From positions 1-12,812 of the forward strand of contig JASJYE010000033.1 of NCBI GenBank assembly GCA_030123645.1: DNA of 12,812 nt, in the 5' to 3' direction. Source of the stretch: Candidatus Hydrogenedentota bacterium. Its GTDB lineage: Bacteria; Hydrogenedentota; Hydrogenedentia; Hydrogenedentales; GCA-2746185. The position numbers were made by a program, and so were the translations under genes. Shown here in pieces: positions 1-6,624 of this stretch. Below the pieces are notes generated by a model. That model searched no databases and was not told where the DNA came from. It saw only the letters and a list, made by a program, of their open reading frames with translations. Every line of letters starts with the position of its first letter. Positions within the stretch are counted from its first letter, which is position 1.

Positions 1-310
1 CGGCGTCCCCGATAGCAATCTTGATGTTATTGATCCGCCGATTTTCAAGCAGAAGGTGGCGCTGGGCGAGGATCAGGCCATCGGCGCACACAACGAGCCC
101 CAGCGAATAGCCCGCACGGCGATTAATCTGGCCCCTCGAATTGGTGATCTCCAGCGAGTAACGTAAGACGCATATGGCCGGAGTGAGCGTTTCGTGTGCC
201 TCCTGGATGGCCGCGCGCGAGAAGCCGTCCGGCCCTACAAGGGCCGGGACGTCCGCAGCGAACGCGATACAAGGAAGCGTTATGGCAAAGGCGAAAATCA
301 GCCTACTCAT
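1..310 (-). CDS. Secreted trypsin-like (HtrA-type) protease, N-terminal part, runs off left edge
   Basis: The frame is open from an ATG at 310 to the left edge, giving 103 residues of N-terminus; the C-terminal part lies outside. It begins with a Sec signal peptide (about residues 1-18, MSRLIFAFAITLPCIAFA, probable cleavage before ADVPA). Residues 67-90 align by eye with the strand-and-histidine segment of HtrA/trypsin proteases (GLVVCADGLILAQRHLL), which would make His85 the catalytic histidine. The usual TN(N/E)HV wording is replaced by AQRHLL, so activity is uncertain; the Asp and Ser cannot be seen. The ATG overlaps the stop of the upstream htrA gene by 8 bases (ATGAGTAG), and an AGGGAAGG ribosome site lies about 7 bases before it, so translation is probably coupled. 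It could be an active paralogue or a degenerate partner of the upstream protease. Confidence 0.7.
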   Translation of the reverse strand, partial: MSRLIFAFAITLPCIAFAADVPALVGPDGFSRAAIQEAHETLTPAICVLRYSLEITNSRGQINRRAGYSLGLVVCADGLILAQRHLLLENRRINNIKIAIGDA

Positions 311-1673
311 CACTGGCCCTTCCCTCTTCAGCGTCGGAAGCGTCATCATCGTCCGACGCGCTCTGTTCCACGAGAATAAATAGCGTCAGCTGCGCGCGTT
401 TCACAGTCAACAACACGAGGCGGGCTTCATCCTCGATAAGAGCCGCGTAACGCCGCTCGAAATCCTCAAGGTCGACCACATCCTCTTCATCCACCTCAAG
501 AATGATGTCGCCCTGGAGCAGTTCGGCGTTGTAGGCCAGACCGCCCGCTTGGATGCCCGAAACCACCACCCCTTGCTTAGAGGTCAACTGTCCCCGGCGA
601 ATCACGTCCGGCGTCAGCTCGGAGATCGTGCATCCCCATTCAGAAAACTCGTTTTGATCGCCCTCCAATTCGCTCTTTTCGACCGTTCTCACGGTGACAT
701 ACAGCTCTTCGTCACCCCGCAAGATCGTCAGCTCGACCGGTTCACCCACGGGCAGGTCCGCCACTAGCTTGCGCACTGCGGGCAGGTCTTCAATGAAGCG
801 CGCATTCGTCGGCGCCCCATCAATCGCCAGCAGGATGTCACCTGGGCGGATGCGTGCCGCGTAAGTTGGCGACAATGGGTCGACATCGCCGATAAGCACA
901 CCTTTTCGCGCGCTGTCGTCCGTAAAGCGCATCATTTCCTGAAACGCGACTCCTATCGTGCTACGCGTGACGCTTCCATGCTCGATGATCGCGGCGATGA
1001 CTTCTTTCGCGATATCGATAGGGATCGCAAAACCCACGTTGTCCGCGCCGCTCAGCTTTCGCGTGTTAATACCGACGACCTCTCCGCGCAGATTGACCAG
1101 CGGACCCCCGCTGTTTCCGGGATTAATCGCGGCATCGGTCTGTATCCAGTTGTTATACGGCGCGCGTTTTGCCCCGAGCGCTTCGAGGTTTCGATCGGTC
1201 ACACTGACGATGCCCAAAGAAACCGATCGTGCAAGGCCATGCGGGCTGCCCAAGGCGAGGACCGTCTGCCCGGCCTTCAATGTGCTCGAGCGTCCAAGCT
1301 TTACATAAGGCAAGTCGGTGCGGTCCGTGATGAGCTTCAGGATCGCGATATCCGTGTACGAGTCTGTCCCGACCACCTCCGCTTCAACCTCGTCCTTATC
1401 GAAGAGGACACAGCGTACGTAATTGCTATTTCCCGCGACGTGTTCATTCGTGACGACGTAACCGTCCGGGCTGATAATGAACCCGCTGCCAATGAGCGAG
1501 ACTTCACGGCGTTCGCCGCGCCGAAAGACCTCTTTCACCGGACGGACATGTACCAACGCCGGCGCGACCTTCATTTTCGCGCGAATAACGCTGTTCGTCG
1601 TGCCGAGACCTCCCGTCACGCAGCCGCTGAGCAAGATCCCCGCGGCAATTACAAGCCCCACATAAGCTCTCAA
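303..1673 (-). CDS. HtrA/DegP-family serine protease lipoprotein with two PDZ domains
   Basis: This 456-residue protein has an N-terminal lipoprotein signal with a lipobox (LLSGC, Cys18), so it should be tethered to a membrane on the periplasmic side. The protease domain (about 40-235) shows the full triad: His78 in TNEHV, Asp108 in SYTDIAILKL and Ser188 in NPGNSGGPLV. Two PDZ domains follow (about 240-333 and 350-436), the usual DegP arrangement for recognising and degrading misfolded envelope proteins. The C-terminus is strongly acidic (DDDDASDAEE), which is not a standard part of the family. The start is TTG at 1673, chosen because AGGAG lies 7 bases upstream and the signal peptide begins at once. 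The next gene in the same direction overlaps its stop by 8 bases. A perfect TATAAT lies 45 bases upstream of the start. The family is certain; the exact paralogue (DegP, DegQ or DegS type) is not. Confidence 0.93.
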   Translation of the reverse strand: MRAYVGLVIAAGILLSGCVTGGLGTTNSVIRAKMKVAPALVHVRPVKEVFRRGERREVSLIGSGFIISPDGYVVTNEHVAGNSNYVRCVLFDKDEVEAEVVGTDSYTDIAILKLITDRTDLPYVKLGRSSTLKAGQTVLALGSPHGLARSVSLGIVSVTDRNLEALGAKRAPYNNWIQTDAAINPGNSGGPLVNLRGEVVGINTRKLSGADNVGFAIPIDIAKEVIAAIIEHGSVTRSTIGVAFQEMMRFTDDSARKGVLIGDVDPLSPTYAARIRPGDILLAIDGAPTNARFIEDLPAVRKLVADLPVGEPVELTILRGDEELYVTVRTVEKSELEGDQNEFSEWGCTISELTPDVIRRGQLTSKQGVVVSGIQAGGLAYNAELLQGDIILEVDEEDVVDLEDFERRYAALIEDEARLVLLTVKRAQLTLFILVEQSASDDDDASDAEEGRASDE

Positions 1674-1718
1674 GTAGCGTCTCCTGACATTGATCGGCTT
1701 TTTACCCTACATCCTCTA

Positions 1719-1724
1719 ATTATA
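1719..1724 (-). promoter_or_regulatory. Possible -10 box for the htrA-type gene
   Basis: The minus strand reads TATAAT here, a perfect sigma-70 -10 hexamer, which would start a transcript near 1712 with a leader of about 40 bases before the TTG start. No good -35 lies at 16-18 bases. The nearest TTGACA-like hexamer (TTGGCA, 1743-1738) is only 13 bases away, and there is no extended TG motif. It is a plausible but unproven promoter. Confidence 0.4.
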
Positions 1725-1880
1725 GACGACAGAATGCTGCCAAAAGAAAGCGGGCCCCGACAGGCAAAGCGCGCTGTTATCACTGTGTCCCCTAAACCAA
1801 GATCAAGGCCACGCCGATCATAGCCACCCTTACATTGACACACTCTTCCAGTCCCCAGAGGAGGACCGGGCAGGCATATT

Positions 1881-1917
1881 CTTGCCGCCGCCCCCCCGCC
1901 CCTGGGTCCGCGGCGAG
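1881..1917. other. GC-rich hairpin with C-run loop
   Basis: CTTGCCGC (1881-1888) can pair with GCGGCGAG (1910-1917), eight pairs including one G-U. The 21-base loop is almost all C on the plus strand and carries a run of seven C. The minus strand therefore has clustered G runs that might form a quadruplex. No T-run follows, so it is not a standard terminator. Its function is unknown. Confidence 0.4.
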
Positions 1918-1928
1918 CGAAGGAAACA

Positions 1929-1968
1929 GGGCCTTTCAGGGCCTTTCAGGGCCTTTCAGGGCCCTTGA
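1929..1968. repeat. 10-base tandem repeat, four copies
   Basis: The unit GGGCCTTTCA occurs three times without change (1929-1938, 1939-1948, 1949-1958), followed by a variant GGGCCCTTGA (1959-1968). The last junction forms a near-palindrome around GGGCCC. One repeat per helical turn, about 35 bases upstream of the predicted mreB -35 box, would suit a regulator bound in phase, but simple replication slippage also explains it. Confidence 0.85.
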
Positions 1969-2001
1969 GAGGCTCAAATTGGGGACGGACGCAAATATAG
2001 A

Positions 2002-2030
2002 TTGGAAATCGCGCTACTTTTTGTTATACT
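2002..2030 (+). promoter_or_regulatory. Likely promoter of the mreB-rodA-rng operon
   Basis: A sigma-70-like promoter reads TTGGAA (2002-2007), a 17-base spacer, then TATACT (2025-2030). The -10 box carries an extended TG one base upstream (TGTTATACT). This would start transcription near 2037 and give a leader of about 93 bases before the TTG start of mreB. It is the best promoter match in the window on the plus strand. Confidence 0.6.
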
Positions 2031-2097
2031 GATTGTACAGTGGGGGTATATTCTTTTCTTTAAGCCCTTTAGCGCTGCAGGTTTATGGAAAACACAC

Positions 2098-2132
2098 GCG
2101 CGTCGCACGCGCCAGTAGGGGGATATATTTTG
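2098..2132 (+). promoter_or_regulatory. Leader hairpin, ribosome-binding site and TTG start of mreB
   Basis: A perfect hairpin GCGCGT-CGC-ACGCGC (2098-2112) lies four bases before the ribosome site AGGGGGA (2117-2123), which is followed after six bases by TTG (2130-2132). This arrangement decides the mreB start: the strong site serves the TTG, and the hairpin falls in the leader. If translation began at the upstream ATG (2085), the hairpin would be inside the coding sequence and the ribosome site would be poor. Confidence 0.55.
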
Positions 2133-3158
2133 TTTTCCTTCCTTCGGGCTATCCCTGGTCTGTTCTCACATGATATGGGGATAGATCTAGGCACGGCCAA
2201 CACTCTTGTATACGTAAAAGGGCAGGGGATTGTGCTCAGCGAGCCCTCCGTCGTGGCGATTGACCGCGATCGCCATGATGAAATTCGCGCCGTCGGGAGC
2301 GAGGCCAAGAGCATGATCGGTCGAACCCCGGGGAACATTATCGCGATACGGCCAATGAAAGACGGCGTGATCGCCGACTTCGAGGTCACCGAGGCGATGC
2401 TCCGCTATTTCATGCAAAAAGTCCACAACCGCCGCCGCCTCATCACACCGCGCGTGGCGATCAGCGTCCCCTCCGGGATCACCGGCGTCGAGAGGCGGGC
2501 GGTGATCGAGAGCGCGCGGAACGCTGGCGCGAAGCAGGTCTCGCTGATCGAAGAGCCCATGGCTGCCGCCATCGGCGCAGGGCTGCCCGTCCACGAGCCG
2601 CAGGGCTGCATGATTGTCGACATCGGCGGGGGAACCACCGAAGTGGCCGTGATCTCCTTAGGCGGGATCGTGTTTTCGAAATCCGTCAAAGTCGCAGGAG
2701 ACGAACTGGACGAGGCGATCATCCAGCATCTCAAACGGACCTACAACATGATGGTCGGTGAACGCACCGCCGAGGAGATCAAGATCCAGATCGGCTCCGT
2801 ATTTCCCCTCAAAGAAGAGATGGAAATGCAGGTCAAAGGACGCGACCAGGTTATGGGCCTGCCCAAGATCCTGACGATCACCTCCGAGGAAATCCGCGAG
2901 GCCCTTCGCGAGCCCGCGAGCGCGATCGTCGACGCCGTCCGCGTTACACTCGAACGGACTCCGCCGGAACTTTCCGCGGACATCGTCGATCGCGGTGTCG
3001 TGCTCGCTGGAGGCGGGGCGCTCCTCCGCGGCCTCGATCAATTGATCTCAAAGGAAACCGGTTTGCACGTCACCGTGGCTGAGGACCCGCTCACCGCTGT
3101 CGTGCTAGGCACGGGGAAATTTTTGGAATTTAGGAACCACAAAAACGGTAAGTTTTAG
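2130..3158 (+). CDS. mreB: Rod-shape-determining actin homologue MreB
   Basis: MreB forms membrane-bound filaments inside the cell that direct the lateral wall synthesis machinery. The 342-residue product has the normal family length. It begins with a hydrophobic/amphipathic N-terminus (MFSFLRAIPGLFS) suited to membrane binding. It then shows the actin-fold nucleotide motifs: phosphate 1 DLGTANTLVY (about 19-28), phosphate 2 DIGGGTTEV (about 164-172) and the adenosine motif LAGGGALLRGLD (about 293-304). IEEPMAAAIGAGLPV is typical of MreB. I prefer the TTG at 2130 with its AGGGGGA site; an in-frame ATG at 2085 would add 15 residues with no resemblance to the family. It heads the operon, and mreC begins three bases after its stop. 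Confidence 0.97.
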   Translation: MFSFLRAIPGLFSHDMGIDLGTANTLVYVKGQGIVLSEPSVVAIDRDRHDEIRAVGSEAKSMIGRTPGNIIAIRPMKDGVIADFEVTEAMLRYFMQKVHNRRRLITPRVAISVPSGITGVERRAVIESARNAGAKQVSLIEEPMAAAIGAGLPVHEPQGCMIVDIGGGTTEVAVISLGGIVFSKSVKVAGDELDEAIIQHLKRTYNMMVGERTAEEIKIQIGSVFPLKEEMEMQVKGRDQVMGLPKILTITSEEIREALREPASAIVDAVRVTLERTPPELSADIVDRGVVLAGGGALLRGLDQLISKETGLHVTVAEDPLTAVVLGTGKFLEFRNHKNGKF

Positions 3159-3161
3159 GTT

Positions 3162-4091
3162 TTGACCATTGCACGGCGCATAGGTGAACATCGCCCCCTC
3201 GTCGTATTTGGCACTCTGGTCTTTCTCTCACTCGCATCGCTGGCATCGGGAACCCGTGGGGGAACGCTCGGAGAAGGCATCCGCACCGTGGTCGGCGTGA
3301 CCTCGATGCCATTCCTTGTTGCCGTCGATAGGATTGAGAACCGCTATGAGCACGTGACCGGGCTGATTTTCTTCTACGACGAAATGCGCGCCTCCACGCG
3401 GGAGATGCAGCAGGAAATCGCAGATCAGCGACAGCAGATCGCCGAAGGTACAGAGATACGCGCCGAAAACGAGCGGCTCCGCAAGATGCTCGCCTTCCGA
3501 CGGATACATCCCCGTTTCACCTTGATGCCGGCAGAAGTCATCCAGCACGCCAGCGGCAGTCTGACGATCGACCGGGGCTCGGTCCATAACGTGCGCGAGT
3601 CGATGGGCGTCATCAGCCCTAAGGGAATCATCGGTCTGATCACGCACGTCGGCCCACTGACCTCAAACGTTGCGACCTTACAAAGCCCGGACTGCAAAGT
3701 GGACGCCATGGTGAAGTGGAATCGCGTTCGGGGCCGAGTCAACGGCAGCGGCAACGATCTCAGCGCCCTCTGCACCCTGGACTACATAGACCTGAAAGAC
3801 AAAGTGCGCGAAGGCGACGAGATCGTCACGAGCCCCCACAGTGTGTTTCCGAGCGGTTATCCCATCGGGATAGTGGATGGCAATCCACCACCACCAAAAG
3901 AAGGACAGCTCTCTCAATCGGTGGGCGTTCTGCCGTCGGCCGATCCCTTTCGGGTCGATGAGGTCTTCGTGCTGCTGAGCACTACGATGGATGTGAAGGA
4001 ACTCGAGGCCAACATGGCGTCCCACTCGCCGGCAGAAAGGGTCTCGGACCTCATCGACACGGAGACCATTCAGGAACGGCTGGCGCCGTAA
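3162..4091 (+). CDS. mreC: Rod-shape-determining protein MreC
   Basis: MreC is a bitopic inner-membrane protein that links MreB and MreD to PBP2 and RodA and is thought to activate them. The 309-residue product has one membrane segment near the N-terminus (about 12-30), a coiled coil (about 72-112, rich in Glu, Gln and Arg with EIRAENERLRKMLAF at its end), and the double beta-barrel region (about 120-275, including GSLTIDRGSVHNVRESMGV). It starts with TTG three bases after the mreB stop and in the same frame; no earlier start is possible. The site before it is weak (TTTAGG overlapping the mreB stop), so translation probably depends on coupling to mreB. Confidence 0.95.
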   Translation: MTIARRIGEHRPLVVFGTLVFLSLASLASGTRGGTLGEGIRTVVGVTSMPFLVAVDRIENRYEHVTGLIFFYDEMRASTREMQQEIADQRQQIAEGTEIRAENERLRKMLAFRRIHPRFTLMPAEVIQHASGSLTIDRGSVHNVRESMGVISPKGIIGLITHVGPLTSNVATLQSPDCKVDAMVKWNRVRGRVNGSGNDLSALCTLDYIDLKDKVREGDEIVTSPHSVFPSGYPIGIVDGNPPPPKEGQLSQSVGVLPSADPFRVDEVFVLLSTTMDVKELEANMASHSPAERVSDLIDTETIQERLAP

Positions 4092-4132
4092 ACGGCACGT
4101 AGAACTCACGCCCTATCGAAGGACGTACATCG

Positions 4133-4636
4133 ATGCGAACGAACATTCTCTGGGCCATCCTGGTCGTGATCACAGCGCTTATCGAGGCGATATGGCCTTA
4201 CACCTTGCGAATCCAGGCTGTCGTGCCCCAACTCGTTCTCCTGCTCGTTGTGTATTTCGCTATCACCGAGGGTGAAGAGCGTGCCATGTTCACCGGGCTG
4301 CTGGGCGGCATCTTCAAGGACGTTGCCGCGGACGCCGCCCTGGGCCACCACGTGCTCTGTCTCGTAGTCGTCGGCTATTTCGTGGGCGCCATGTCGAAGC
4401 GCCTCATCACGGACAATCCCGCGGTGAAAGCGGGCGCCGTTTTTTGCGCAAGCGTAACGCACAGCATTCTCTACATTGCGGTGGACTACATCCAGCGAGC
4501 CGATGCGGGCAACGTATACGCCTTGTTCGCCACCGTCTTCCCCCAAGCGTTTTACACCGCGCTGATGACACCGGTCCTATTTCTCGTGCTTTCGTACGCG
4601 CCCATGCCACAGCATCGCAGGGCACACCAATCATGA
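4133..4636 (+). CDS. mreD: Rod-shape-determining membrane protein MreD
   Basis: This 167-residue, very hydrophobic protein has about five or six predicted membrane segments (for example about 5-25, 30-47, 76-92, 98-120 and 133-153). Its size and position straight after mreC match MreD, the integral membrane member of the MreBCD complex. The segment GLLGGIFKDVAADAALGHH resembles the conserved GLxxGLxxD region of MreD proteins. The ATG at 4133 has AAGGA about 9 bases upstream. Its stop overlaps the start of mrdA (ATGA), so the two are translationally coupled. MreD sequences diverge strongly, so the call rests on hydropathy, length and gene order as well as the short motif. Confidence 0.9.
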   Translation: MRTNILWAILVVITALIEAIWPYTLRIQAVVPQLVLLLVVYFAITEGEERAMFTGLLGGIFKDVAADAALGHHVLCLVVVGYFVGAMSKRLITDNPAVKAGAVFCASVTHSILYIAVDYIQRADAGNVYALFATVFPQAFYTALMTPVLFLVLSYAPMPQHRRAHQS

Positions 4637-6624
4637 CTTTAGAGCGTAGCGACAATTACGAGGGCCTCGACGGCCGGATCAGGACCGTGGCCCTCACGCT
4701 CGCGCTCGCCTTTCTCGTCCTGGGCGCCCGGCTATGGGAATTGCAGGTGCACAGGGGGGCGGAGTTCAGCGGGAAATCCGACCGAAACAGCCTTCGAATC
4801 CAACGATTAGAAGCCCCCCGGGGGACTATTGTCGGGCATGACGGTGTCGTTCTGGCCGACAATCGGCCCGCGCGTGACTTGATGTTTGTCCCGGCGGACT
4901 GCGATGTCGCCCCTGAGATCGTTTGCCGCCGGCTCGAAGAGATTTTGGGCATCGACGCCGCCGCACTGATGGAGGAGATCGAAGAGGCCATAGCGACTAA
5001 GCAGCCCCATAAGCAAATCCTGATTCGAAGAGACGTGCCCTCGAGTATTTCGGCACGTGTTGACGAATACGCCTATGCCCTTCCGGGAGTGTTTACTGTC
5101 GTACGGCCCATACGCCGCTATGCCTACGGAAAGACCGCCGGACAGCTACTCGGTTATCTGGGCGAAATCAACAAAAGCGAGCTCGAGCTTCAGAATCTGG
5201 GCGAAATCGACAAAAGCGAGCTTCAGCACTCCGAATTCCCATACCAGTTGGGGGATCTCATTGGGCGCTCCGGCCTCGAACGCCGCTACGAGAAGACCCT
5301 ACGCGGCAAAGAGGGCAAGATGATGGTGACGCGCTACGCGGTGGGCGTGCCCCAAATACGGACCGATCTCCACGGCCAGCCGCATGTGGAGAATCTCGTC
5401 GACAGCTACGGGCATAATCTGCGCGTCGAATCTGAGATACGGGAACCCATCCCCGGAAAGCAGTTGGACATTACGCTCGATATTGCGTTGCAGGCCAAGG
5501 CCGAGGAATTGCTCGATGGAGAGGAAGGCGCCATCGTGCTCCTCAACGCCGATACGGGCGCCCTGCTCGCCCTGGCCAGCAGCCCCGGCTACGACCCGAG
5601 CATCTTCGTCACGCGAAGTGGCAACCGCAAGCGCATTGAGGCACTCACAGAGAAGCCAAACCGCATGATCCACCGCGCCTATCAAGAAGTCTATGCCCCG
5701 GGCTCCGTATTCAAGCTACTGCTCGCCGCCGCCGCGCTCGAAGAAGGCATCATCGATCCCTCGACAACGCACTATTGCCCCGGCAAGTTTCGCATTACGC
5801 CAACCGGCCGCACATGGCATTGCTGGAAACGCTACGGCCACGGCGAAGTAAACGTCGTGGACGCCCTCGCATACTCCTGTGACGTTTTCTTCTACAATGT
5901 TGGACTGAAACTAGGCGTGGACAAAATACACCGCTGGGCAGAGCGCGCGGGCCTCGGGCGGAAGACCGGGCTGGATCTCCCCGGCGAAGTCCCAGGCCTC
6001 GTTCCATCACGCCAGTGGAAAGAAGATCTTCTGAGGCCTGCACACCGCAACGAACCGTGGGAGTATCGCTGGTATCCAGGCGACACGGTTAACCTGGCGA
6101 TAGGACAGGGCGCAACGGCCACCACGCCGCTCCAGAACGCGATCCTGATGGCTGCCATTGTAAACGGGGGCCGCCGTGTCCAGCCCCATGTGAACAGTAA
6201 ATCCAAAGTGACCATTTCAGAACCTTTTGTGAGCGAGCACACCCTAGAGATCGTCCGTCGCGGGTTGCGCAAGTGCGTGGAGAAGGGCCCCCCGGCGCCG
6301 ACCGGGACCGGGCACCGAGCGTACATCGAAGGCTTCGACATTATTGGCAAGACAGGCTCCTCGCAAAATGTGAGCCTCAGCCAGCACGAAAAGTATGAAA
6401 GCGAGGAGGACATTCCCAAAGAGCTCAGAGACCATGCATGGTTTGTCGCGGGCGTCTTGGATAGGGAACCCCGAATCGCACTGTGCGTCCTGGTGGAGCA
6501 TGGCCACCACGGAAGCTCGGTGGCCGCGCCGCTTGCCAAGACGCTCATCGAGTTTTTCTATGCTTCCAGGGGCAGCACGCCCGGCCTCAAAGTCGCCAGA
6601 GAAGTAGGAGGCATGTCCCCGTGA
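4633..6624 (+). CDS. mrdA: Penicillin-binding protein 2, peptidoglycan D,D-transpeptidase
   Basis: PBP2 cross-links new peptidoglycan in the elongasome as the partner of RodA. The 663-residue protein has one N-terminal membrane anchor (about 17-37), a dimerisation domain, and a C-terminal transpeptidase domain. The catalytic motifs are intact: SVFK with Ser358 as nucleophile and Lys361, SCD at 415-417, and KTGS at 573-576. GDLIGRSGLERRYE (207-220) is typical of class B PBPs. I take the ATG at 4633, which overlaps the mreD stop as ATGA; the frame stays open upstream but that part only shadows mreD. Two oddities are noted. Residues 176-188 and 189-201 are a near-duplicate 13-residue unit (LGEI[N/D]KSEL...), and the usual DRNG of the PRGxIxDRNG motif reads GHDG here. 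Neither touches the active site. Confidence 0.96.
   Translation: MTLERSDNYEGLDGRIRTVALTLALAFLVLGARLWELQVHRGAEFSGKSDRNSLRIQRLEAPRGTIVGHDGVVLADNRPARDLMFVPADCDVAPEIVCRRLEEILGIDAAALMEEIEEAIATKQPHKQILIRRDVPSSISARVDEYAYALPGVFTVVRPIRRYAYGKTAGQLLGYLGEINKSELELQNLGEIDKSELQHSEFPYQLGDLIGRSGLERRYEKTLRGKEGKMMVTRYAVGVPQIRTDLHGQPHVENLVDSYGHNLRVESEIREPIPGKQLDITLDIALQAKAEELLDGEEGAIVLLNADTGALLALASSPGYDPSIFVTRSGNRKRIEALTEKPNRMIHRAYQEVYAPGSVFKLLLAAAALEEGIIDPSTTHYCPGKFRITPTGRTWHCWKRYGHGEVNVVDALAYSCDVFFYNVGLKLGVDKIHRWAERAGLGRKTGLDLPGEVPGLVPSRQWKEDLLRPAHRNEPWEYRWYPGDTVNLAIGQGATATTPLQNAILMAAIVNGGRRVQPHVNSKSKVTISEPFVSEHTLEIVRRGLRKCVEKGPPAPTGTGHRAYIEGFDIIGKTGSSQNVSLSQHEKYESEEDIPKELRDHAWFVAGVLDREPRIALCVLVEHGHHGSSVAAPLAKTLIEFFYASRGSTPGLKVAREVGGMSP
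5158..5235 (+). repeat. 39-base in-frame tandem duplication inside mrdA
   Basis: Two adjacent 39-base units start at 5158 and 5197. Their first 24 bases differ at one position (AAC versus GAC codon), after which they diverge. They encode LGEINKSELELQN and LGEIDKSELQHSE. Other PBP2 proteins, as I know the family, have one such GEI...EL segment before the GDLIG-SGLE motif, so one copy looks like an insertion by slippage. Confidence 0.8.

Larger units (their letters stand above)
1674..2129. other. Divergent intergenic region between htrA and mreB
   Basis: About 450 bases lie between the start of the minus-strand protease and the chosen start of mreB. I see no convincing gene here. The region holds a likely promoter on each strand, a GC-rich hairpin with a run of seven C (1881-1917), a fourfold 10-base tandem repeat (1929-1968), and the mreB leader with its own hairpin (2098-2112). 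The stretch 1740-1880 shows no further signal I can support. Confidence 0.6.

Noticed and set aside
978..1823. Long plus-strand reading frame (281 codons) opposite the HtrA gene
   Set aside because: It mirrors the coding frame of a protein with an intact catalytic triad, has no recognisable domain, and its composition (many Arg, Asp, Ala) is that of an antisense shadow in GC-rich DNA.
1929..1968. CRISPR-like array
   Set aside because: The repeats are 10 bases long and directly adjacent, with no spacers and no cas genes nearby.
2085..2129. Upstream ATG giving MreB 15 extra residues
   Set aside because: The extension does not resemble MreB, has a poor ribosome site, and overlaps a leader hairpin; the TTG at 2130 has a strong site and gives the normal length.
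4444..4632. Upstream extension of the PBP2 frame
   Set aside because: It lies inside mreD and is rich in His, Arg and Cys; the ATG at 4633 overlaps the mreD stop and begins the membrane anchor region.
6483..6620. Upstream extension of the RodA frame
   Set aside because: It only shadows the end of mrdA; the GTG at 6621 has a GGAGG site and the usual stop overlap.
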